From contig NZ_CP066362.1 of NCBI RefSeq assembly GCF_030323865.1, positions 868,001 through 932,000 of the forward strand: DNA of 64,000 nucleotides, in the 5' to 3' direction. The position numbers and the translations under genes were made by a program. This DNA comes from Pseudarthrobacter defluvii. Its GTDB lineage: Bacteria; Actinomycetota; Actinomycetes; Actinomycetales; Micrococcaceae. How positions within the stretch are numbered: the stretch's first letter is position 1; every line of letters starts with the position of its first letter. Positions 43,134 to 51,965 of this stretch are shown piece after piece. Below the pieces are notes generated by a model, which was given only the letters and a program-made list of their open reading frames with translations, ran no database searches and was not told the DNA's origin.

Positions 43134-44864
43134 CTAAGCGGGTTTCAGGAGTTGGTTCTCCACGACGGCGGACCGGGACAGGGTCTTGTACCCTTCCTGC
43201 TCGAAGAGCACGGTGATCACATCGTCCTCGTGCCGCATCACCAGGCCGGGCCCCCATTCCTTGTGGACCACTGCTGACTGGAGCGGGAACGGCTCGTCGC
43301 CGGCGGCGGAAGCCGGGCCGCCGCCGTCGGACGCTGCGCTTTGCTGTTTCCTGCCGGCCTTCTTGTTCGCCTGCTTCTTGTCCGGCTTGCCGTCCTTCGC
43401 TGTGTCCGCGGGAGCAGCGGCAGCGCAGCCGTCACAATTCCCGCAGGGCTCGGGCAGGTCCTCACCGAAGTAGCCCAGCAGGAACTGCCGGCGGCAACCG
43501 TCCGTTTCCGCGTAGGCGCGCATCATGGTGAGTCGGGACTGGTCCACCCGCTGGCGGGCTTCGGCGAGTTCGACGGCGTCACCCACCAGGGCGGGCAGCT
43601 TTGCTTTGGACGTCAAACGGACGCCGCGCTTGCCAACGGCCACCGCGCCGATCTCCTCCAGCTGGTTGACCAGGCCCGTGACGCGGCGGGGTTTGAAGCC
43701 CGTCAACTCCGCAAGGGAGGACTTGGGGGTTGCGGCGTGGGCAGCCTTGAGGACCTTCAGCACCTCCAGCAGCGAATCGGGGTCAGGGGAGTGCGTGCCG
43801 AAGAATTTCCGCAGCCCCAGGTCTTCCGAGCGGTAATGCAGCACGGCCGAGGCCGGCTCGCCGTCCCTGCCTGCCCGCCCGATCTCCTGGTAGTAGGAAT
43901 CGAGCGATTCGGGGATGTCGGCGTGGACCACGAAGCGGACGTTCGGTTTGTCGATTCCCATCCCGAACGCAGTGGTGGCCACCACCACGTCCAGCTTGTC
44001 GTCCAAAAACAGCTCGTGGATATGCTCGCGGTCCCCGGCCGAACGGCCCGCGTGGTAAGCCTCCGCGCGGAGCCCCTCCTTAGCCAGCTTTGCCGCGTAC
44101 TTCTCCGTGTCCTTCCGCGTTGCGGCGTAGAGCAGCCCCTGCCCTTTCCCGGCCAGGTCGGCTACCTGTTCCAGCACTGCCTTGCGCTTGCCCTTGTCCT
44201 CGTGGTGCCGGACCACGTCGAGGCGGATGTTGGGCCGGTCGAAGCCGCGGACCAGGACCAGCGGGTCCTTCATGCCGAGCCGCTCCACGATCTCGTCGCG
44301 CACCGGAGGGGAGGCCGTGGCGGTCAGGGCGGCCACGGCCGGGCTGCCCAGCTGCTCGCGGACGTTGCCAAGGGCCAGGTAATCCGGGCGGAAGTCGTGT
44401 CCCCAGGACGAGACACAGTGTGCTTCGTCCACCACGAACAGCGAGATGTCCAGGCCCCTGATCCGGTCCACGGTGGACTGCTTTGCCAGCTGTTCCGGGG
44501 CAAGGAACACGAACACGGCCTTGCCGTCCTCAGCGGCCTTCCACGACGCTTCGACGTCCGCGTCGCTGTGCGAGGAGTTGATAGCCACGGCGGCATCCGT
44601 GCCGAGGTCCTGTGACAGCCCATCCAGCTGGTCTTCCTGCAGGGCAATCAAGGGTGAGACCACGACGGCGGGACGTCCAGTCTGCTGGTGCAGGTGCAGT
44701 GCTGCGACCTGGTAGATGGCGGATTTCCCGTAGCCGGTGGGCATCACGGCCAGGACGTCGCGGCCTTCGACGAGGGCGGCCATGCCGGCCAACTGGCCGT
44801 CCCGGAGGTGGGGCAGGGAGAAGGCTGATTCAGCAAGGGCCCGCAGGGCAGGTTTGTCGGACAT
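43134..44864 (-). CDS. recQ: RecQ-family ATP-dependent DNA helicase
   Basis: A 576-residue SF2 helicase. Walker A is MPTGYGKSAIYQ, the DEAH box VVDEAHCVSSWGHDFRP, and motifs IV-VI include TAFGMGIDKPNVRF and QEIGRAGRDG. The RecQ zinc-binding domain follows (CRRQFLLGYFGE, then CGNCDGC). The HRDC domain is missing; instead there is a Lys/Ala-rich linker and a small C-terminal beta module (KEWGPGLVMRHEDDVITVLF). MSDKP at 44864 is the better start. It acts in recombination and fork repair. Confidence 0.94.
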   Translation of the reverse strand: MSDKPALRALAESAFSLPHLRDGQLAGMAALVEGRDVLAVMPTGYGKSAIYQVAALHLHQQTGRPAVVVSPLIALQEDQLDGLSQDLGTDAAVAINSSHSDADVEASWKAAEDGKAVFVFLAPEQLAKQSTVDRIRGLDISLFVVDEAHCVSSWGHDFRPDYLALGNVREQLGSPAVAALTATASPPVRDEIVERLGMKDPLVLVRGFDRPNIRLDVVRHHEDKGKRKAVLEQVADLAGKGQGLLYAATRKDTEKYAAKLAKEGLRAEAYHAGRSAGDREHIHELFLDDKLDVVVATTAFGMGIDKPNVRFVVHADIPESLDSYYQEIGRAGRDGEPASAVLHYRSEDLGLRKFFGTHSPDPDSLLEVLKVLKAAHAATPKSSLAELTGFKPRRVTGLVNQLEEIGAVAVGKRGVRLTSKAKLPALVGDAVELAEARQRVDQSRLTMMRAYAETDGCRRQFLLGYFGEDLPEPCGNCDGCAAAAPADTAKDGKPDKKQANKKAGRKQQSAASDGGGPASAAGDEPFPLQSAVVHKEWGPGLVMRHEDDVITVLFEQEGYKTLSRSAVVENQLLKPA

Positions 44865-44975
44865 GAAACGGGCTCCGCACACAAAGAAAAGAGCGGCCGC
44901 TTGCTTCAGCCGTAGGACCACCCTACGCCAGCCCCGCTCCGCCGACGTAAACGCCCGCCGGCGGAGCTTCGGAGC

Positions 44976-45950
<975 letters not shown>

Positions 45951-46252
45951 GCCGTTCTCCTCAAGGTGGAACTTGCCCGGGAAGCGGCCAGCCGGCGTTC
46001 TTGGAAGCCGGTTGGTGCAGCGTAGGCCACTATAGGAACTTCCCCTGTGAATACTCCGGTAAACAAGGGGCTTCCTACCCCTAGACCGCTCAGGGGGCCG
46101 TGCCTAGACTGGGCGAATCCCCACCCGGGAACCGGTATCTGACCACGCCAAGTTTCAGGAAGCACCGACGGGCCAGGGCTGTTCCCCCGAGGGATGTCCC
46201 ACCTACCCAGATCATGGCCGTCCCACCGGACGCCTGGCTATAGGAGTGATAG
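45951..46252. other. 302-base divergent intergenic region
   Basis: Holds the promoters of the AKR gene (-) and fdhA (+). A TAGACT box at about 46102-46107 could serve fdhA with a long leader. Two imperfect hairpins, CCCCT...AGGGG (46044-46073) and CCCCTAGACCGCTCAGGGG (~46078-46096), share the first's right arm region and could be regulatory. No ORF. Confidence 0.4.
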
Positions 46253-47464
46253 ATGACAGGGAACAAAGCCGTTGCCTACAAAGAAGCGGGCAAGGTTGAA
46301 GTAATCGACATTGACTACCCAACGTTCGAGCTCAAGGACGGGCCAGGGGTCAACCCCGCCAACGTGGGACGCCCGGTCAACCACGGGGTGATCCTGAAAA
46401 CGGTGGCCACCAACATCTGCGGCTCGGACCAACACATGGTCCGCGGGCGCACCACCGCCCCGCCAGACCTGGTGCTGGGCCACGAAATCACCGGCGAAGT
46501 GGTGGAGGTGGGCCGGGACGTCGAGTTCATCAAGGTCGGCGATCTCTGTTCGGTGCCATTCAACATCGCCTGCGGCCGCTGCCGGAACTGCAAGGAACGC
46601 AAGACCGGCATCTGCCTGAACGTGAACCCGGACCGCCCCGGCAGCGCCTACGGCTACGTGGACATGGGCGGATGGGTGGGCGGCCAGGCCAACTATGTCC
46701 TGGTGCCGTACGCGGACTGGAACCTGCTGAAGTTCCCGGACAAGGACAGGGCCATGGAGAAGATCATGGACCTGGCCATGCTCTCGGACATCTTCCCCAC
46801 GGGATTCCACGGCGCCACCACGGCGGGCGTGGGCGTTGGTTCCACCGTGTACATCGCCGGGGCTGGTCCTGTGGGCCTAGCAGCGGCCACCAGCGCACAC
46901 CTGTTGGGTGCCGCCGTCGTGATTGTGGGCGACATGAACGAGGGCCGGCTGGCGCAGGCGCGCAGCTTCGGCTGCGAGACCGTGGACCTCACCCAGGGCG
47001 AGCCGAAGGACCAGATCGAGCAGATCCTGGGCGTGCCTGAAGTCGACTGCGCCGTTGACGCAGTGGGCTTCGAAGCCCGTGGGCACGGCAAGGGCGCGCA
47101 GGAGGCGCCCGCAACCGTGCTTAACACCCTGATGGACATCACTGCGGCGGGCGGGGCGCTGGGCATCCCCGGCCTGTACGTCACCGGCGATCCGGGCGGC
47201 ATCGACGAGGCAGCCAAGAAGGGTTCCCTCAGCCTGAGCCTTGGCACCGGCTGGGCGAAGTCGCTGAGCTTCACCACCGGCCAGTGCCCGGTGATGAAGT
47301 ACAACCGGCAGCTGATGATGGCCATCCTCAACGACAAGGTCAACATCGCCAAGAACGTCAACGCCAAGGCGATCCCGCTGGAGGATGCACCGAAGGGCTA
47401 CGCGGAGTTCGACGCCGGCGCAGCCACCAAGTACGTCCTCAATCCGAACGGCTACTTGAGCTGA
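46253..47464 (+). CDS. fdhA: Zinc-dependent formaldehyde dehydrogenase (glutathione-independent type)
   Basis: A 403-residue medium-chain dehydrogenase. NICGSDQHMVRGR contains the catalytic zinc Cys; LGHEITGEVVEVG the zinc His; CGRCRNCKERKTGIC the structural zinc quartet. YIAGAGPVGLAAA is the NAD-binding GxGxxG. VNHGVILKTVATNICGSDQH and the length match FdhA of Pseudomonas putida, which dismutates or oxidises formaldehyde with NAD. The ATG follows ATAGGAG. Likely detoxifies formaldehyde released by demethylation. Confidence 0.93.
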   Translation: MTGNKAVAYKEAGKVEVIDIDYPTFELKDGPGVNPANVGRPVNHGVILKTVATNICGSDQHMVRGRTTAPPDLVLGHEITGEVVEVGRDVEFIKVGDLCSVPFNIACGRCRNCKERKTGICLNVNPDRPGSAYGYVDMGGWVGGQANYVLVPYADWNLLKFPDKDRAMEKIMDLAMLSDIFPTGFHGATTAGVGVGSTVYIAGAGPVGLAAATSAHLLGAAVVIVGDMNEGRLAQARSFGCETVDLTQGEPKDQIEQILGVPEVDCAVDAVGFEARGHGKGAQEAPATVLNTLMDITAAGGALGIPGLYVTGDPGGIDEAAKKGSLSLSLGTGWAKSLSFTTGQCPVMKYNRQLMMAILNDKVNIAKNVNAKAIPLEDAPKGYAEFDAGAATKYVLNPNGYLS

Positions 47465-47465
47465 C

Positions 47466-47495
47466 GCGGCGGTAATGCCTTCAGGGAACCGCCGC
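47466..47495 (+). terminator. Weak hairpin after fdhA
   Basis: GCGGCGGT (47466-47473) pairs with ACCGCCGC (47488-47495) right after the fdhA stop; there is no U-tract, so termination is uncertain. Confidence 0.45.
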
Positions 47496-47507
47496 TTGCG
47501 GAAATAG

Positions 47508-47546
47508 GTGCTGCCCGTGCCGGGTTAGGCTTTGCACGGGCAGCAC
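47508..47546 (+). promoter_or_regulatory. Perfect 13-bp dyad enclosing the GNAT -10 box
   Basis: GTGCTGCCCGTGC (47508-47520) and its exact complement (47534-47546) flank a 13-base spacer containing TAGGCT (47526-47531). Because the -10 lies between the arms, this looks like an operator rather than a transcribed terminator. Confidence 0.5.
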
Positions 47547-47570
47547 CACCCGCAAGCAAAGGAGTTCCCC

Positions 47571-47924
47571 TTGAGCGACATCACGGTCCGACACAACCCC
47601 GAGCGCGAACGCTTCGAGCTCCTCGACGCCGGCAACGTCATTGGAAAGGCAGCGTACAAGGAGTACGACGGCGGGGAGTCGCCGCAGCGGATTTTCTACC
47701 ACACGGTGGTCAACGAGGAATACGGCGGGCAGGGCCTGGCCGGCCGGCTCGCCACAGCTGCCCTGGACAGCACCGTGGAAGCGGGCAGCGGCATCGTTCC
47801 CGTGTGCCCGTTCATCAAGAAGTTCCTGGCCAAGCACCCGGATTACCTGGGCAGCGTGGTGGCAGTTACCCCGGCGCACCTGGAGTTCCTGGAGACGGCA
47901 CTGGCTGCCCGGACCCGGGGCTAG
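47571..47924 (+). CDS. Small GNAT (YjdJ-like) N-acetyltransferase
   Basis: A 117-residue protein of the short GCN5-related family. FYHTVVNEEYGGQGLAGRLATAALD contains the acetyl-CoA pyrophosphate loop, and VPVCPFIKKFLAKHPDY is the conserved C-terminal block of the YjdJ/Gtl3 type. The start is TTG 47571, fixed by AAAGGAG 8 bases upstream; ATG 47532 lies inside the dyad region. Substrate unknown. Controlled by a promoter nested in a 13-bp dyad. Confidence 0.85.
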   Translation: MSDITVRHNPERERFELLDAGNVIGKAAYKEYDGGESPQRIFYHTVVNEEYGGQGLAGRLATAALDSTVEAGSGIVPVCPFIKKFLAKHPDYLGSVVAVTPAHLEFLETALAARTRG

Positions 47925-47930
47925 GCGCTT

Positions 47931-48118
47931 TTTCGACGCACAAAGTGGTTTTCGACGCGCTCATTCCCTGGCGCACCCACAATTTGGTGCGCGCAGAGTA
48001 ATTCGCGCGTCGATATCTATTCCACGCCGAGAATGACTCCTTGCGCCCCGCCTCAGCAGGGTGGCGCGGAACACCTCGCGACCTTCAGGAAGCTCCCAAC
48101 CTCCGGTGATTTAATCGG
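47931..48118 (+). other. Foldable intergenic region between GNAT and the beta-lactamase-like gene
   Basis: Direct repeats TTTCGACGC lie at 47931 and 47950. TCGACGCGC (47952-47960) pairs with GCGCGTCGA (48005-48013); inside, GCGCACC (47971-47977) pairs with GGTGCGC (47986-47992) with CTG/CAG extension. A 62-base nested hairpin results. No ORF. It is followed by a strong terminator. Confidence 0.45.
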
Positions 48119-48162
48119 CAACGTCAGCGCGGCTCATGGCCGCGCTGACGTTGTTTGTGTTT
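48119..48162 (+). terminator. Strong terminator upstream of the beta-lactamase-like gene
   Basis: A perfect 15-bp stem (48119-48133 with 48139-48153), loop TCATG, followed by TTTGTGTTT. It ends any transcript from the GNAT gene or from the structured region, 26 bases before the next coding sequence. Confidence 0.85.
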
Positions 48163-48187
48163 GCCGAGGCGGGACAGGAGCCCTTGT

Positions 48188-49138
48188 ATGTCCGAGCACC
48201 ACGTGGTGCCCACACCAGGCCGCGACGCTCCGCCGCCTACGCCGCGCAAGCCCAGCTCCGGTAAGCCCAGTTCCAGTAAAGCCCGGGGCAACCGACGGCT
48301 GCTGATCCTGGCGCTCATCGTGGTCGTGGTGATCGTCGGCACCATCACCCTGGCGGTGGTCCGGTCGGAACCGCGGTCGGGAGCAGTGGTCCCCACCCCG
48401 CCCGCCGTGCCCGCGGCGCCGGTGGCGGCAGCCCCGCCGTCGTTGCAGGACAACGTGGACAACATCCTGAGCGAAGCGGACGAATACCGGATCGGGCTGG
48501 CGCTCGCCGACGTCTCCGGGGGTGCAGAGCGGACGTTCGGGGACCAGGACACGTTTACGGCAGCCAGCACGGCGAAAATCCTGACGGCCGCCGCCTACTA
48601 CCACCTGGTGGAGGAAGGGCAGGCCAGCCTGGACGCACCCATGGGCGACTACGACGCCGCCTTCCAGCTCAAGGCCATGGTCAATGACAGCAACAACGAT
48701 TCCTGGCTGCTGCTGATGGACGCTGTGGGCTACCCACAGCTGATCGCCTACGCGGGCTCCATCGGTGTCACTTACGACCCCGAGCAAAACCTCCTGACCG
48801 CCGCGGACATGGCGCTGATCCTGAAGAAGCTGTACGCGGGGGAGCTCCTAAACAAGGAGAACACGGACCAGCTGCTCAGCTACATGCAGGACACCAACGA
48901 CGAAAACCTCATTCCCGCTGGCTCCCGGCCGGGAGTGAACGTGCACCACAAGTATGGGGAGGTGTCCGGCGAACTGCATGACGCCGCCCTGCTCACCTAC
49001 GGCGGGTCCACGTTCGCACTGGTGATCTACACGGAGAACCCGGACGGCGTGGCCGACGACGGCCAGGCGGAGGTGATCCGCGACCTGACCCGGGCCGTGG
49101 AGGACGCGTTGTTCCCGGTGGGATTGGCCGGCAAGTAG
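48188..49138 (+). CDS. Membrane-anchored class A beta-lactamase-like serine hydrolase
   Basis: A 316-residue protein. A cytoplasmic Ser/Lys/Pro-rich N-terminus (1-35), one transmembrane helix (~36-58) and an extracellular Pro/Ala linker precede the hydrolase domain. The SxxK active site is STAK, the second element is SNN (SDN in true enzymes), and the third is HKYGE where class A has KTG or KSG. It therefore belongs to the penicillin-recognising serine hydrolases but departs at two motifs; beta-lactam cleavage is doubtful. Start ATG 48188 is preferred over an earlier ATG 33 bases upstream that falls in the terminator loop region. Confidence 0.82.
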   Translation: MSEHHVVPTPGRDAPPPTPRKPSSGKPSSSKARGNRRLLILALIVVVVIVGTITLAVVRSEPRSGAVVPTPPAVPAAPVAAAPPSLQDNVDNILSEADEYRIGLALADVSGGAERTFGDQDTFTAASTAKILTAAAYYHLVEEGQASLDAPMGDYDAAFQLKAMVNDSNNDSWLLLMDAVGYPQLIAYAGSIGVTYDPEQNLLTAADMALILKKLYAGELLNKENTDQLLSYMQDTNDENLIPAGSRPGVNVHHKYGEVSGELHDAALLTYGGSTFALVIYTENPDGVADDGQAEVIRDLTRAVEDALFPVGLAGK

Positions 49139-49206
49139 CGAACGCCACACCGCGCCGGGAGGCCGCCGAATCGTCCCGGGCGGCCGCCGTGGGCCAGACT
49201 GTTACC

Positions 49207-50568
49207 GTGAGCAACAAATCCCGGACTGCCCTGGCCGTCGCCGGCCTCAGCCTGGGTACGGCACTCAACCCGCTTAATTCGTCCATGATCGCTGTCGCCC
49301 TGGTGGTGCTTCGCGCGGACTTCGGGCTCGACGTTGCTGCCGTTACCTGGGTTGTTACCTCCTTCTACCTGGCCTCCGCCGCCGGCCAGCCGGTCATGGG
49401 CAGGCTGGCCGACAGGTTCGGGCCGCGGCGGATGTTCATGCTTGGCATGGCGCTGGTGGCCATCACGTGTGCCCTGGCTCCGCTGGCCCCGAACTTCGCG
49501 CTGCTCTGCGTGGCGCGGGCCGTCATGGCACTGGGCACCGCCACGGCCTATCCCAGCGCCGTGGTGATGGTGGGGGAGTTGGCCCACCAGGCGAAGGTTG
49601 ATACGGCCCGTCCGCTTGGCCGGCTGCAGATGGCCAACACGTCTGCAGCCGCGGTGGGTCCCGTCGTCGGCGGCCTGCTGGTGGGCTTCGCGGGCTGGCA
49701 GTGGCTCTTCCTCATCAACGTTCCGCTGGCACTGGCCGCGCTGCTGATCGTCCGGAAGGCCGCACCACCGGATAAGGTCCGGGAGCACGGCAGTGTGGCA
49801 GAGTTGGTGCGGGACTCCGACGTCCCCGGCATCGCCGGGTTCATCGGTGCCCTGCTGCTGGTCATGATGGCCGCACTGAACGTGGCGCCGGACTACCGCT
49901 GGTTGATGCTGGCCGCCGGAACCGTCCTCGCGGCATTGTTTGCCTGGCGGGAGCTGCGCTTCGCCAAGCCGTTCCTGGACCTGCGGCTGCTGGGCCGGAA
50001 CCGGCCGCTGATGCTGGTGTACCTGGCCTTCGCCGTGTTCAGCAGCGTCTACTACTTCGTCTTCTTCGGCCTGCCGCAGCTGCTGCAGGAAGCCGGCGGC
50101 TACGATCCCGGCGTCGTGGGCCTGCTGATGCTGCCCCTGGCCGGTATGTCCGTAATCGCAACCCCTTGGGCTGTCTCCGCGATGGGAAGGTTCGGCGTCC
50201 GGCGGGTGCTGCTGGCCGGCGTCGTCCTTTTGACAGTGGTGGCGGCACTCATGTGGCTGCTGACCGGGACGCTGGCCATCCCGTTAGTGGTGGTCCTGAC
50301 CGCGCTGATGGGCGTGCCGTACGGCACCGTGAGTATCGCCTCGAATCAGGGCATGTTCGTGTCCACCCGGCCGCAGGACCGCGGTGTGGCGGCCGGCATC
50401 TACCAGACCTGCCGCTACGTGGGCGCGATTACCGCCACGGTGATGATCGGGGTGTTCGCGGCCGGCGGGGTGCACCAGGAGAGCTGGATGCGGATGGTGC
50501 TGGCCATGGTGGTGCTCTGCGCAGTGACGTTCGGGATTTCCGTGTTCTGGCGGCAACAGAAGGCGTAG
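49207..50568 (+). CDS. MFS transporter of the DHA2/EmrB group
   Basis: A 453-residue transporter with 14 hydrophobic segments or slightly fewer. Motif A-like GRLADRFGPRR lies after TM2, and GPVVGGLLVG resembles motif C of TM5. Shorter than the exporter at 2.9 kb and without a soluble tail. The GTG start is preceded by CAGACT and 6 bases, a near-match to the leaderless box. No regulator adjoins it, so its substrate is unknown. The next gene starts 65 bases later. Confidence 0.88.
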   Translation: MSNKSRTALAVAGLSLGTALNPLNSSMIAVALVVLRADFGLDVAAVTWVVTSFYLASAAGQPVMGRLADRFGPRRMFMLGMALVAITCALAPLAPNFALLCVARAVMALGTATAYPSAVVMVGELAHQAKVDTARPLGRLQMANTSAAAVGPVVGGLLVGFAGWQWLFLINVPLALAALLIVRKAAPPDKVREHGSVAELVRDSDVPGIAGFIGALLLVMMAALNVAPDYRWLMLAAGTVLAALFAWRELRFAKPFLDLRLLGRNRPLMLVYLAFAVFSSVYYFVFFGLPQLLQEAGGYDPGVVGLLMLPLAGMSVIATPWAVSAMGRFGVRRVLLAGVVLLTVVAALMWLLTGTLAIPLVVVLTALMGVPYGTVSIASNQGMFVSTRPQDRGVAAGIYQTCRYVGAITATVMIGVFAAGGVHQESWMRMVLAMVVLCAVTFGISVFWRQQKA

Positions 50569-50633
50569 CCCCATCCATGGGAAGGGCCCCTCGGGCACTG
50601 GAAGCGCCCGGGGGAGCGTGCCATGCTGGCCCC

Positions 50634-51377
50634 ATGGGAAACATGATGACGCTGGGCAACGCCGAAACCGCAGTCCAGGCATACGTCAGTGAACCGACCG
50701 GGACCCCCAAGGGCGGACTGGTGGTGGTCCACGAAGTGTGGGGGCTGGTGCGCCACACCAGGGATGTGGCGGACCGTTTTGCCGCGGAAGGCTACCTGGC
50801 GGTCGCCCCGGACCTGTTGTCCGGAGCCGGCGGTGTGGCGGACCTCAGCGGGGAACTGCAGGAGGCAGCGTTCGATCCCCAACAGCGCAGCAACGCCCAG
50901 CCGCGCCTGCGCAAGCACATGGCACCCATCCGTTCCCCGGAGTACGCCAAGCACGCTGTGGCTGCGCTGCACGTGTGTTTCGACCACCTGGAGGGCGTGG
51001 CTGGACTGACCGGCCGGGTGGCCGCCACGGGCTTCTGCCTGGGCGGGACCTACACATTCTCGCTGGCCGTTTCCGAACCCCGCCTGCGCGCCGCCGTCCC
51101 CTTCTACGGGCACGCCGAGTTTAAGGACGCAGAGCTGCGTGGCATCAACTGCCCGGTCCTGGCCTTTTATGGGGACCAGGACGCAGCCCTCATGGACGAG
51201 TTGCCTGGGCTGAAGTCACGCATGCGCGCAGCGGGGGTGGAGTTCGAGGCGGTGGTGTACCCGGGCGCCGGCCACGCCTTCTTCAACGACACCAACAAGT
51301 ACACCTACAACGCCGAAGCTGCCGCCGACTCCTGGGCCCGCACACTCGCTTTCCTGGAGCGGAGCCTGGAGGCCTAG
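50634..51377 (+). CDS. Dienelactone hydrolase-family protein
   Basis: A 247-residue alpha/beta hydrolase. The strand GGLVVVHEVWGL forms the oxyanion loop and contains the family Glu; nucleophile Cys lies in ATGFCLGG; Asp in YGDQDAAL; His in GAGHAFFND. This Cys-Asp-His triad is typical of carboxymethylenebutenolidase-like enzymes, many of which are general esterases. The ATG is chosen because the family begins near QAYVSEP; there is no clear ribosome-binding site. Same strand as the MFS gene, so it could be co-transcribed. Confidence 0.9.
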   Translation: MGNMMTLGNAETAVQAYVSEPTGTPKGGLVVVHEVWGLVRHTRDVADRFAAEGYLAVAPDLLSGAGGVADLSGELQEAAFDPQQRSNAQPRLRKHMAPIRSPEYAKHAVAALHVCFDHLEGVAGLTGRVAATGFCLGGTYTFSLAVSEPRLRAAVPFYGHAEFKDAELRGINCPVLAFYGDQDAALMDELPGLKSRMRAAGVEFEAVVYPGAGHAFFNDTNKYTYNAEAAADSWARTLAFLERSLEA

Positions 51378-51393
51378 GAGCGGCGGCACCCAT

Positions 51394-51834
51394 TCACGGG
51401 CAGTAGTGCGCCTCACGGTCGTACTGGACCTTGTTGCCCGTCTGGTGGGAATCTTCCCGTTCCCAGCACTGGCGGGTGGCGTCCGTGGTTTGCTGCCGGT
51501 AATGCTGGCCGATCTCGATGAGCTGCCCGTTCCGAGTCAGTGTGTGCGTGTGCGTCTGGGTCTGGATGGTGTTTAAAACAGTTCCGTCATTCGTGGCGGT
51601 CAGGGTGTCCGTGTAGTTGCCGGAGGACGAGGTGGACTGGATGCCGCTGGGGGTTGAAACCTGGTGGCTGACCGCCGTGCCCGTGCGGCAGGTCTGGTAA
51701 CTGCCATAAACCGTGCACTCGTTGAACTTGGTGACGTCTGCGCCGTTGCTGCCTGCTGCCTGTGCGGGGGCTGCGAGGGCCGCAGCGCCAAGGGCCAGGG
51801 CGGCCCCGATGAGGGTGGTGCGTTTCGTGAACAT
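51394..51834 (-). CDS. Small secreted hypothetical protein
   Basis: A 146-residue exported protein: signal peptide 1-26 (LAAPAQAA), then a Thr/Ser/Gln-rich beta domain with four cysteines (CTVYGSYQTC; later RQCWERED and a C-terminal YCP), suggesting disulfide bonds. Repeated TQTHTHTLT pattern. I do not recognise a family. Convergent with the dienelactone hydrolase gene, 16 bases from its end. Start follows GGCAGGA. Confidence 0.75.
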   Translation of the reverse strand: MFTKRTTLIGAALALGAAALAAPAQAAGSNGADVTKFNECTVYGSYQTCRTGTAVSHQVSTPSGIQSTSSSGNYTDTLTATNDGTVLNTIQTQTHTHTLTRNGQLIEIGQHYRQQTTDATRQCWEREDSHQTGNKVQYDREAHYCP

Positions 51835-51965
51835 AGCAATGTGTCCTGCCGGGGTAAGGGAGCACGTGCCCCCGCCCCTGACCGTAGGGCCATTGGTCCC
51901 ATGGCGGGACCGGCGGCTGCTTCGCGACCCTATGGCGTGGGGTGCGCCCCCGCCGTCGTAATTCT

